From the NCBI RefSeq assembly GCF_019048265.1, contig NZ_CP077311.1:3853001-3917000 (forward strand): DNA of 64,000 bases, written 5' to 3'. This document shows, piece by piece, positions 57,521-64,000 of this stretch. The notes under the pieces are model-generated. The model did no database searches. It was not told where the DNA came from and saw only the letters and a list, made by a program, of their open reading frames with translations. Each line of letters begins with the position of its first letter. The stretch's first letter is position 1. The position numbers and the translations under genes were made by a program. Origin of the DNA: Aeromonas sp. FDAARGOS 1405. Its GTDB lineage: Bacteria > Pseudomonadota > Gammaproteobacteria > Enterobacterales > Aeromonadaceae.

Positions 57521-58666
57521 TCAGCGACCGCCCAGAATGGCGATATAGTCGGAAACCCAGCGGTAATAGGGCACGCAAGTTCCCTGGCTCTTGCACTGGG
57601 AGACCGGAGTGCGCCAGAAGCGAACCCGATCGAAGTTGTCGATACCGTTAGTTTTGCACCCGGTCGGGCCCAGCAGGGCATTGCCCTCGCAGGCGGCAGG
57701 TACCACAGGCACCGAGCCAAACCAGGCGGCGAGATCTCCCTGCAGCTTGTTGCTCAGGGAGTGCTCCAGCCACTTGTAAGCGCAGGTGAGGTTCTTGGCA
57801 TCGCTGTGCACCATGCTGGTATCGGCCCAACCGGTCACTCCCTCTTTCGGCACAGTGGTGGCGATGGGCTGCTTGTCGGCGATCAGGGCATTGGCCTGGA
57901 ACGGCCAGGAGCCTGAGGCAACCACCCCTTCGTTCTTGAAGTCGTCGATTTGAACGAAAGCATCATGCCAGTAGCGTCCCACCAGCTGGCGCTGCTTGCG
58001 CAGCAGATCGAGGGAGGCCTTGTACTGCTCCTCGTTCAGCTCGTAAGGATCCTTGATGCCCAGCGCGGGCTGATGGGTCATCAGATAGAGGGCGGCATCG
58101 GCGATGTGGATCGGGCCGTCAAAGGCCTGCACCCGCCCCTTGTTAGACTTGCCATCCGCCAGGGTCTGTTCCTCGAATACCACGTTCCAGGAGTCCGGTG
58201 CCTTGGGGAATACCTTGGTGTTGTACATCAGGATATTTCCGCCCCACTGGTAGGGCACGCCGTAGTGCTTGCCATCCACAGTGTGCCAGGGGGCATTTTG
58301 CAGCCGGGGATCAATCTTGCTGTAGCTCGGGATGAGTGCCAGATTGAGCGCCTGCACCTTGCCACCGGCAATCAGACGCAGACTGGCATCGCCGGAGGCG
58401 GTCACCAGATCGAAGCCCCCCTCGTTCATCAAGGCCACCATCTCGTCCGAGGTGGCCGCCGTCTTGACGCTCACCTTGCAGCCGGTCTCTTTCTCGAATC
58501 CGGTCACCCAGTCGTAGTTCTTGTCGGTCTCGCCACGCTCAACGTAGCCAGCCCAGGCCACGATATTGAGCTGGCCTTCACCCTTGCCGAGCTCGGTCGG
58601 GGCAGCCTGGGTCTGGCCTGCCAGCAGCGCCGGAACAAGAGCCAGCATCAGAGGGGTCAATTTCAT
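57521..58666 (-). CDS. ydcS: Polyamine-type ABC transporter substrate-binding protein YdcS
   Basis: A 381-residue exported binding protein, first gene of the operon. The signal peptide ends at about residue 21 (AGQTQA). The mature domain begins LNIVAWAGYVERG, the pattern of spermidine/putrescine-binding proteins, with VPYQWGGNILMYNTKVFP and four late cysteines. E. coli YdcS has also been linked to polyhydroxybutyrate synthesis, so transport is likely but not proven here. The ATG at 58666 has GGAG six bases upstream; an adjacent ATG at 58669 is also in frame. Confidence 0.9.
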   Translation of the reverse strand: MKLTPLMLALVPALLAGQTQAAPTELGKGEGQLNIVAWAGYVERGETDKNYDWVTGFEKETGCKVSVKTAATSDEMVALMNEGGFDLVTASGDASLRLIAGGKVQALNLALIPSYSKIDPRLQNAPWHTVDGKHYGVPYQWGGNILMYNTKVFPKAPDSWNVVFEEQTLADGKSNKGRVQAFDGPIHIADAALYLMTHQPALGIKDPYELNEEQYKASLDLLRKQRQLVGRYWHDAFVQIDDFKNEGVVASGSWPFQANALIADKQPIATTVPKEGVTGWADTSMVHSDAKNLTCAYKWLEHSLSNKLQGDLAAWFGSVPVVPAACEGNALLGPTGCKTNGIDNFDRVRFWRTPVSQCKSQGTCVPYYRWVSDYIAILGGR

Positions 58667-58863
58667 CATGCACTCCTTGCATTGTGTTGACTTGCATCAG
58701 GTGAGGGAACGCCGCCGTGGGCGTTAACATCCTGTTAACCAGCAATGAGCTTAGGGGAGTGGCAATACGATGAATATTTCAATTTTTGATGGCTCAGGTA
58801 TCAGCTAAATCGATATCGAGTGCAGATGAATCTGATTTTTGGTGGCTACCCCGCAAGAGATGG

Positions 58864-59787
58864 CTAGCGAGGGAGCGCCTGACGGGCCCGCAACCGGCTC
58901 TGATCCCGCGCAATATCGATAAATTCCCGCGCCGTCCAATCCAGCCGAGAACCACGGCGCCACACCAGCCCGATATCGATGGCGGGAATGGGCTCCTTGA
59001 TGGGGCGCGCCTCGACCCGCTCCTGCTCCAGCGACCAGGGGCGATAGGCAAAGTCGGGCAACAGGGCGACCCCGAGCTGGCTTGCCACCAGACTGCGCAC
59101 CGCCTCCACCGACGCGGTGCGCAGCACGATACGGGGGGAGATGCCGTAGCGACGCAGGCCGCCACCGATGATCTGATCCAGCTGATCGGCGGTCAGCGAG
59201 ATCATCGGCTCCTCCCCCAGCGCGGTGAGCGAGAGGGTCGACTCGGCGCAGAGCGGGTGGTTGGCGGCCAGCCAGAGCCGCAGCGGCGAGCGGGTCAGCA
59301 ACTCGGTATCAAACGCCTCTTGCCGGATGGTGCGGTTGGTCATCAGGATCCCCACATCCACCTCGCCGTTGACGATCTGGTGCTCAAGGAAGGGCTGTTC
59401 ATCCTCCTTCACCTCGATCTGTACCGCCGGAAAAGCGCGGCGAAAGCGGCCAAGCGCCTCAGAGAGGTAGTAACCCGCCACCAAGGTGGTCACGCCGATG
59501 GTGAGTCGCCCCTGATCCTGCTGGGCCACCGCTTTGAGGGAGTGGCTCGCCTCGGTCATGGCGCCGAGAATGCGGCGGGCGTGGAGCAAAAACTGGTGCC
59601 CCTGAGTGGTGAGGGTGACGCCGCGCGGATTGCGCTCAAATAGCGGGGCCCCTAGCTCGGTCTCCAACTCGCGAATGGCGCTGGTGACCGCCGACTGGGA
59701 GATGTGCAGCTCGGCGGCGGCGCGACTCACTGAGAAGCTGTCGGCCACGGCCACAAAATAACGGATCTGGCGAAAGGTAAAGTTCAT
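58864..59787 (-). CDS. LysR family transcriptional regulator (upstream of ydcSTUV)
   Basis: A 307-residue LysR regulator: MNFTFRQIRYFVAVADSFSVSRAAAELHISQSAVTSAIRELE forms the helix-turn-helix and dimer helix, followed by an effector domain with LTIGVTTLVAGYYL and DVGILM. The ATG at 59787 has AGGA upstream; the in-frame extension to 59946 is not protein-like. It precedes the ydcS operon on the same strand by about 200 bp, so it may regulate it. Four 9-bp ATTGGT-type repeats lie directly upstream. Confidence 0.88.
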   Translation of the reverse strand: MNFTFRQIRYFVAVADSFSVSRAAAELHISQSAVTSAIRELETELGAPLFERNPRGVTLTTQGHQFLLHARRILGAMTEASHSLKAVAQQDQGRLTIGVTTLVAGYYLSEALGRFRRAFPAVQIEVKEDEQPFLEHQIVNGEVDVGILMTNRTIRQEAFDTELLTRSPLRLWLAANHPLCAESTLSLTALGEEPMISLTADQLDQIIGGGLRRYGISPRIVLRTASVEAVRSLVASQLGVALLPDFAYRPWSLEQERVEARPIKEPIPAIDIGLVWRRGSRLDWTAREFIDIARDQSRLRARQALPR

Positions 59788-59802
59788 CGGGCATCCTTGC
59801 CG

Positions 59803-59835
59803 ATTGGTACTATTGGTGTGATTGGTAAGATTGAC
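59803..59835. repeat. Four 9-bp direct repeats upstream of the LysR gene
   Basis: ATTGGTACT, ATTGGTGTG, ATTGGTAAG and ATTGAC follow each other in exact 9-bp register, 16 bp before the LysR start codon. Regular spacing suggests a binding-site array or a slippage product. Confidence 0.8.
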
Positions 59836-59977
59836 TGCCAGCTTAACCGTAAACGGGCGCCCCGCCAAAGCAGGACTCTGCTGCCAACTCAATGATCTGC
59901 CGATTAAAACTATGCCCCTGTGGCTTGGCGAGCACGACAGGGGCATGGATCATCGCAGCAAGGTGCAGACAGGGCTA

Positions 59978-61009
59978 TCAGGATTTGTTGAGATACCCCG
60001 CCAACTGGCCGATCAGCCGCTTGCGCAGCTCACCGAGTTTGGGCTTCTCGTCAGCACACCATGGCAGTGGGCGGCACGCCTCTATGGTGCGCAGGCCAAG
60101 GCGAGCGGTGAGCAGCCCGGCCCCCACCCCTTGCGCCGCGCGGGCAGAGAGCTTGGCGGCAAACTCGGCGCCCAGCAAGTCCATCCCCACCTCGGTCACC
60201 AGCTCGGTGGCACCGGCGTAGAGCATGTTGCGAAACACCTGACGAATGAGGCGTATGCGGCTCCAGTAGCCGAGCTCGATGGCGTAGACATCGGCGATAT
60301 CCTCGATCATCCGCAGGTTACGCCACAGCATCAACATCATGTCGACGGTGGCGAGCGGGCTCAGGGCCACCAGCACCGCGGCCTCCCCCGACCATTTGGC
60401 CACCCGCGCCTGCGCCAGTTTGTCGCGCTCGCCGAGCACCAGCTGGCTATAGAGGGTCAGCACCTCCCGATCGCTGTGGCTCTCGTCGAGCTGGGCCAGC
60501 CAAGTTTGATACCCTTCGCGCCCCTTGTCGCCACTTTTGACCGCCAACCCTTCGCAAAAGGCCTGCCCCTGTCCGACTCCCTGATGAGCAAGCAGATCTT
60601 CTGCTCGCGAGCGTACATCCTGACGCCGCTTGAGGGTCCGCAGTCGCAGCCACTCGCGCCCCACCACGCTGGCGGTCCCCGCCGCCACCAGCGCCGAGGC
60701 CGCCAGCCAGGCGCTGCCCCAGAGCGGGGTGGTGAGGAATTGATCGTAAAGAAAGGCGCCATACTGGCCCAACGAGAGCAGACCGACTGCCCCCAGCCCC
60801 CACGCCAGCAGCCGATGACGGCGACGCGGTTTGATGACGAGGGCGCTCTCCACCTCGGTGAACTCGTCCAGCTCGTCGAGGCGCTCGAAGCTCGCCTCCT
60901 CCAGCCGTTGGGCCGGAGCGGGCGGTCGCTCGTCACTGGCCACCGTCAAGGCTGGCTCAAGGATCACCTTGCCCTGCAGCGGTGGCCGCTCTTTTATCTG
61001 ATCGTTCAT
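59978..61009 (-). CDS. ycjF: YcjF-like membrane protein (DUF697)
   Basis: A 343-residue inner-membrane protein of the YcjF/TIGR01620 family. A charged N-terminus is followed by two hydrophobic helices (about 68-90 and 98-118), then a helical domain with YQTWLAQLDESHSD and SPLATVDMMLMLWRNLRMIEDIA typical of DUF697. The function is unknown, but ycjX-ycjF accompany the psp genes in E. coli and belong to the same stress regulon. The ATG at 61009 was preferred over an upstream in-frame start that overlaps ycjX. Confidence 0.9.
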   Translation of the reverse strand: MNDQIKERPPLQGKVILEPALTVASDERPPAPAQRLEEASFERLDELDEFTEVESALVIKPRRRHRLLAWGLGAVGLLSLGQYGAFLYDQFLTTPLWGSAWLAASALVAAGTASVVGREWLRLRTLKRRQDVRSRAEDLLAHQGVGQGQAFCEGLAVKSGDKGREGYQTWLAQLDESHSDREVLTLYSQLVLGERDKLAQARVAKWSGEAAVLVALSPLATVDMMLMLWRNLRMIEDIADVYAIELGYWSRIRLIRQVFRNMLYAGATELVTEVGMDLLGAEFAAKLSARAAQGVGAGLLTARLGLRTIEACRPLPWCADEKPKLGELRKRLIGQLAGYLNKS

Positions 61010-61074
61010 CGCCTTATTCTCCTGAAAACAGTCTCCTGCGGGCGGCGCAGGAAACAAACCCGAGCCGCACACCG

Positions 61075-62481
61075 TTATTCGAGGTGATCCCCGAGCAGAA
61101 ACTCCAGCGCCGCATCGAGCCGGATATGGGGCAACGCCTGATGGGCGCTCATGGGCATGGGGCGAAACGCCTGAAAATCAAAGCCCTGACTGTTCCACCA
61201 CTGCACAGGCGGAATATGGGGAGGCACCTCCCCGGGGAATAGCAGCAGCGGCTCACCGTTCAGGCTGGTGCCACGGATGGCCGGGAACTCGCGGCCATTG
61301 GCCACCCCCTTGCCCACTTCGGTCGCCTTGATGGCGGCGAGCGCCAAGCACTCAGTGGTGATCCCCTCAAAACGAGCCTGACCGCGACCGCTGCGTACCA
61401 GATGCTGCAGCAGGGAGACCATGGGCGCATGCTGTTCGGGGGTGACGTGATCGGCCTTGCTCGCCACAAACAGCAGCTTGTCGATACGGGGCGAGAAGAG
61501 CCGCCGCCACCAGTTGCTTTTGCCGTAGGCAAAGCTCTCCATGATGCGGGCGATGGCCTGCTGCATGTCGCCAAAGCTGGCCGCCCCGGCGTTAAGCGGC
61601 TGCAGGCAATCCACCAGCACGATCTGGCGATCAAAGCCGGCAAAGTGCTGCTCATAAAAACCCTGCACCAGATGCTGCTTGTACTGCTCGAAGCGCTGCT
61701 TGAGAGTGGCGTAAAGAGTGCCATCGGCGGGCTCGCCGACAGGCATCTCCCACACCCAGGGGACAAATTGCAGCATGGGGGCACCGGCATACTCGCCCGG
61801 CAAGACGAAGCGGCCGGGCTGAATAAGGTGCAATCCCAGCTCCTGTTTGCAAGCATGCAAGTAGGCGGTGTAACGCTCGGCTAGCTCAGCCACCGGCCGC
61901 TCTTCGAAGCGCTGATCGACCTGCCACCCGGGTGTCAGCCAGCTGGCGGCAAGTGCCTGCAGCTCTGAGCGACGAAGCTGCTCGCGCACCTGTTCGCTCC
62001 ACTGCTCGTAGCTCATCTCAAGGAGCGGCAAGTCGAGCAGCCACTCTCCGGGGTAGTCCACCAGATCCACGTAGAGGGTGGAGATCTCCCCCAGATGTTT
62101 GCGCAGGGGATGACGGGTGCGGTAGCGAATTTCGAGGCGCACTTCGGCCACCCCGCGGGTCGGCTCGGGCCAGGCAGGTGGATCGCCAAACAGGGAGTCG
62201 AGGCCACGTTCGTAGGCAAAGGTGGGGATGTGGGCATTGAGCTGCGGCACCCGGCGGGCGCCGAGGATGCGCCCTTGACGCAGGGCATCCCACAACGGCA
62301 AACGGCCGTCGATGGCCGCGTGTTCCAGCTGGTTGACCAGCGCCGTGATAAAGGCGGTTTTGCCGCTGCGAGAGAGGCCGGTCACCGCCAGCCGAATATG
62401 GCGATCCCGCACCCGGTTCACCACGTCGTTCGCCTTGTGTTGCAGGCGAGTCAACTTCTGTTCCAGTTTATTGAGTATCAA
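61075..62481 (-). CDS. ycjX: YcjX-like P-loop GTPase/ATPase (DUF463)
   Basis: A 468-residue P-loop protein of the YcjX family. Walker A is VTGLSRSGKTAF (near residue 33) and the switch region reads LYVDLVDYPGEWLLDLPLL; KADHVTPEQHAPMVSLLQ and the C-terminal LPHIRLDAALEFLLGDHL match E. coli YcjX throughout. The structure of homologues shows a GTPase-like fold. The start is uncertain: family similarity begins at ILNKLEQK, whose nearest start codon is the TTG at 62481 with a poorly spaced AGGGAG; a GTG at 62583 overlapping the pspC stop would add 34 unconvincing residues. Confidence 0.88.
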   Translation of the reverse strand: MILNKLEQKLTRLQHKANDVVNRVRDRHIRLAVTGLSRSGKTAFITALVNQLEHAAIDGRLPLWDALRQGRILGARRVPQLNAHIPTFAYERGLDSLFGDPPAWPEPTRGVAEVRLEIRYRTRHPLRKHLGEISTLYVDLVDYPGEWLLDLPLLEMSYEQWSEQVREQLRRSELQALAASWLTPGWQVDQRFEERPVAELAERYTAYLHACKQELGLHLIQPGRFVLPGEYAGAPMLQFVPWVWEMPVGEPADGTLYATLKQRFEQYKQHLVQGFYEQHFAGFDRQIVLVDCLQPLNAGAASFGDMQQAIARIMESFAYGKSNWWRRLFSPRIDKLLFVASKADHVTPEQHAPMVSLLQHLVRSGRGQARFEGITTECLALAAIKATEVGKGVANGREFPAIRGTSLNGEPLLLFPGEVPPHIPPVQWWNSQGFDFQAFRPMPMSAHQALPHIRLDAALEFLLGDHLE

Positions 62482-62582
62482 GGCTTGACCCGTTCTCCCT
62501 TGGTGGTTGCATCTGGATAGCTGGTGTCGATGGTGGCGCATCACGGGAGGCGCCGCCATCGACATGGGGGCTTCAGCAAGCA

Positions 62583-62987
62583 CTACAGCTTGCGAAATTC
62601 CCGCTGCAGGGTGAACTCCCTGGAGGTCACCAGCTTCTCGATCCGCTGAACTCTGGGCTCCAGCGCGTCAAGTTCCTGCGCGATGCGACCCAGCGCCTGA
62701 TGAGGGGTGATCCCCGCCTGCCAGCTGCGCGCTTTCATCCGCACCTCGGCAAAGTCGGCATCCTCTTGCGAATAGAGGGTGACCGGCTTTTTGTCGAGCA
62801 GGAACCAGGCGGCGATATAGGCGGTGAAGGTGATGAAACCGGCGAAGATAAGGCCACTGATGGCGAGCAGCCGCACGATCCAGGTCTCCACCCCGAAATA
62901 CTCAGCCAAACCGGCACAGATCCCGGCTATCTTGCCACGCTGGGGATCGCGATAGAGGTTACGCCCTTCACGACTGACACTGCTCAT
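62583..62987 (-). CDS. pspC: Phage shock protein C
   Basis: A 134-residue inner-membrane protein that senses envelope stress and, with PspB, recruits PspA away from PspF. It has NLYRDPQRGKIAGICAGLAEYFGV (PspC domain start), one membrane helix at about 41-64, and a C-terminal coiled segment with a leucine pattern. The ATG at 62987 overlaps the pspB stop by four bases (ATGA), so the two are translationally coupled. Confidence 0.94.
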   Translation of the reverse strand: MSSVSREGRNLYRDPQRGKIAGICAGLAEYFGVETWIVRLLAISGLIFAGFITFTAYIAAWFLLDKKPVTLYSQEDADFAEVRMKARSWQAGITPHQALGRIAQELDALEPRVQRIEKLVTSREFTLQREFRKL

Positions 62988-63220
62988 ACCTTGTTCCTCC
63001 AACCGGGTACTTCCGCATCCAGAATCGACTCCAGCGCGCCCACTCGCTCCTGCATCTTCTCGGTGCGAGCCAGCAGCCCTTGCAGCTGTTCCCGCTCGCT
63101 ATCGGCAAGACCGGCGCCGATGCGCCCCTTGGCACGATAGTGCAGCACCAGCCAGATGGGGGCTACCACCACCATGAAGACCACCATGGGAACCATCAAT
63201 ACGCCCAGCAGATCTTCCAT
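62984..63220 (-). CDS. pspB: Phage shock protein B
   Basis: A 78-residue membrane protein (E. coli 74) with one helix at about 5-27 and the conserved PIWLVLHYR, followed by an amphipathic coiled region ending LESILDAEVPGWRNK, the hallmark of PspB. It forms a complex with PspC. It starts 3 bp after the pspA stop. Confidence 0.95.
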   Translation of the reverse strand: MEDLLGVLMVPMVVFMVVVAPIWLVLHYRAKGRIGAGLADSEREQLQGLLARTEKMQERVGALESILDAEVPGWRNKV

Positions 63221-63223
63221 CTG

Positions 63224-63910
63224 TTACTCCCCCTGTTTGCCTTCGCTTTTGCTGTCGCCCTGACCCAGCTTCTGGCGCATGGCTTCCAACTCGCGGCTTA
63301 TCTGATCGTCCACTTCCAGCTCGGCAAACTGCTGCGCCAGCGCCTTGTCGGACTGTCCCAGATCGGCGCGCGCTTCCATTTCGTCGATGCGACGCTCCAT
63401 CCGCTCAAACTTGCTCACCACCGCCTGGCTCTCGCCACGAGCTACCTGGCTCTGCACGTTGAGACGGCTGCTGGCCGCTTCGGTGCGAATGGCCATCGCC
63501 TTTTGACGGGCGCGGGCATCTTCCAGCTTGGCTTCGAGCTGACGGATCTCTTCACCCAGCTTCTCGATACCGCTGTCGACCGCTTGCTGCTCGCGGTAGA
63601 GGGTCTCTGACAACTCGGTCTGTTTCTTCTTCTCGATAAGGGCGGCGCGGGCCAGATCTTCACGTCCCTTGGTCAGGGCCAGCTCGGCCTTGGCTTGCCA
63701 CTCGTCGACCCGCTCCTGATGACGGGCGACCTGACGACCAATCTCTTTCTGGCTGGCGAGGAAGCGGGCCAGATTGGAACGCTCCTTGACCAGCTCGTCC
63801 TCCATCTCCTGGATGATCAGGCGCACCATCTTCTGGGGATCTTCTGCCTTGTCGAGCAGGGCCGTCAGGTTGGAATTGATGATGTCGGCCAGACGGGAAA
63901 AAATACTCAT
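63224..63910 (-). CDS. pspA: Phage shock protein A
   Basis: A 228-residue coiled-coil peripheral membrane protein that both inhibits the activator PspF and protects damaged membranes (ESCRT-III-like). It starts MSIFSRLADIINSNLTALLDKAEDPQKM, with the amphipathic N-terminal helix that binds membrane, followed by long heptad-rich helices. The ATG at 63910 has AGGAG upstream; the in-frame extension to 63973 reads through the promoter and is rejected. It is the first gene of pspABC-ycjXF behind a sigma-54 promoter. Confidence 0.96.
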   Translation of the reverse strand: MSIFSRLADIINSNLTALLDKAEDPQKMVRLIIQEMEDELVKERSNLARFLASQKEIGRQVARHQERVDEWQAKAELALTKGREDLARAALIEKKKQTELSETLYREQQAVDSGIEKLGEEIRQLEAKLEDARARQKAMAIRTEAASSRLNVQSQVARGESQAVVSKFERMERRIDEMEARADLGQSDKALAQQFAELEVDDQISRELEAMRQKLGQGDSKSEGKQGE

Positions 63911-63957
63911 GATTGCACTCCTGTTATTGGCATGGCGTTGTTTCTCCATTGACAATG

Positions 63958-63972
63958 GCAACTTGTGTGCCA
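63958..63972 (-). promoter_or_regulatory. Sigma-54 promoter of the psp operon
   Basis: TGGCAC-N5-TTGC (minus strand, 63972 to 63958) matches the -24/-12 consensus at every conserved base. Transcription would start near 63946, giving a leader of about 36 nt before pspA. It implies control by PspF, whose gene and binding sites would lie beyond the right edge. Confidence 0.88.
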
Positions 63973-64000
63973 ATCTGGAACAAAATTTAACTTGTTGATT

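Overview
The window reads as ordinary chromosomal core sequence of a gammaproteobacterium, almost certainly Aeromonas. The TCA block (sucA, sdhBADC, gltA), the pfl-foc-ycaO block, tyrR beside phhAB, yfiRNB and the psp-ycjXF cluster all give proteins close to their Enterobacteriaceae/Vibrio counterparts. Coding regions are GC-rich. No prophage, insertion sequence, integron, CRISPR array, rRNA or tRNA was seen.

Layout. 1-6.4 kb: the 5' part of sucA and the sdhCDAB operon on the minus strand, diverging from gltA, then a small DUF4377 lipoprotein. 6.4-12 kb: small housekeeping genes (YjaB acetyltransferase, a DUF5718-like protein, Nudix hydrolase, pdxY, DUF429, a repeat-containing exported protein, ybcJ, DUF4442). 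12-19 kb: the mdlAB ABC exporter, an orphan hybrid histidine kinase (HK-REC-REC-Hpt) and trxC. 19-26 kb: a SLC13/DASS carboxylate transporter, an alpha-glucan phosphorylase, a DUF4250 protein, LexA-controlled sulA and ycgN. 26-32 kb: anaerobic pyruvate/formate metabolism (focA-pflB with an FNR site) and ycaO. 32-40 kb: a GH1 glucosidase with a divergent LysR regulator, an orphan solute-binding protein, metE/metR, and a LysR/NAD(P)H-binding oxidoreductase pair. 40-47 kb: an isopenicillin-N-synthase-like dioxygenase with a Cys/Met-metabolism PLP enzyme, an acyl-CoA ligase, yfcL, an ATP-NAD-kinase-like protein and a TerC membrane protein. 47-53 kb: the yfiR-yfiN-yfiB cyclic-di-GMP module, tyrR, and phhAB with a broken second copy of the phhB tail. 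53-60 kb: a polyamine-type ABC transporter (ydcSTUV) with patD and a LysR gene. 60-64 kb: ycjF-ycjX-pspC-pspB-pspA behind a clear sigma-54 promoter.

How the genes work together. The TCA genes, pflB/focA and the carboxylate transporter form the central carbon part. metE/metR share an intergenic region with a MetR box and MetJ-like repeats. TyrR sits beside phenylalanine hydroxylase and its pterin recycling enzyme, with a candidate TyrR box upstream of phhA. The ydcSTUV-patD genes look like uptake and oxidation of putrescine-derived compounds. The psp genes respond to membrane stress. No clearly new multi-gene system was found. The least explained items are the frameshifted phhB remnant, a perfect 28-bp palindrome upstream of the phosphorylase, a 546-bp stretch with nine GAGGCA repeats and two hairpins, and the dioxygenase/PLP-enzyme pair. 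Reading-frame starts were adjusted by hand using ribosome-binding sites and family lengths.
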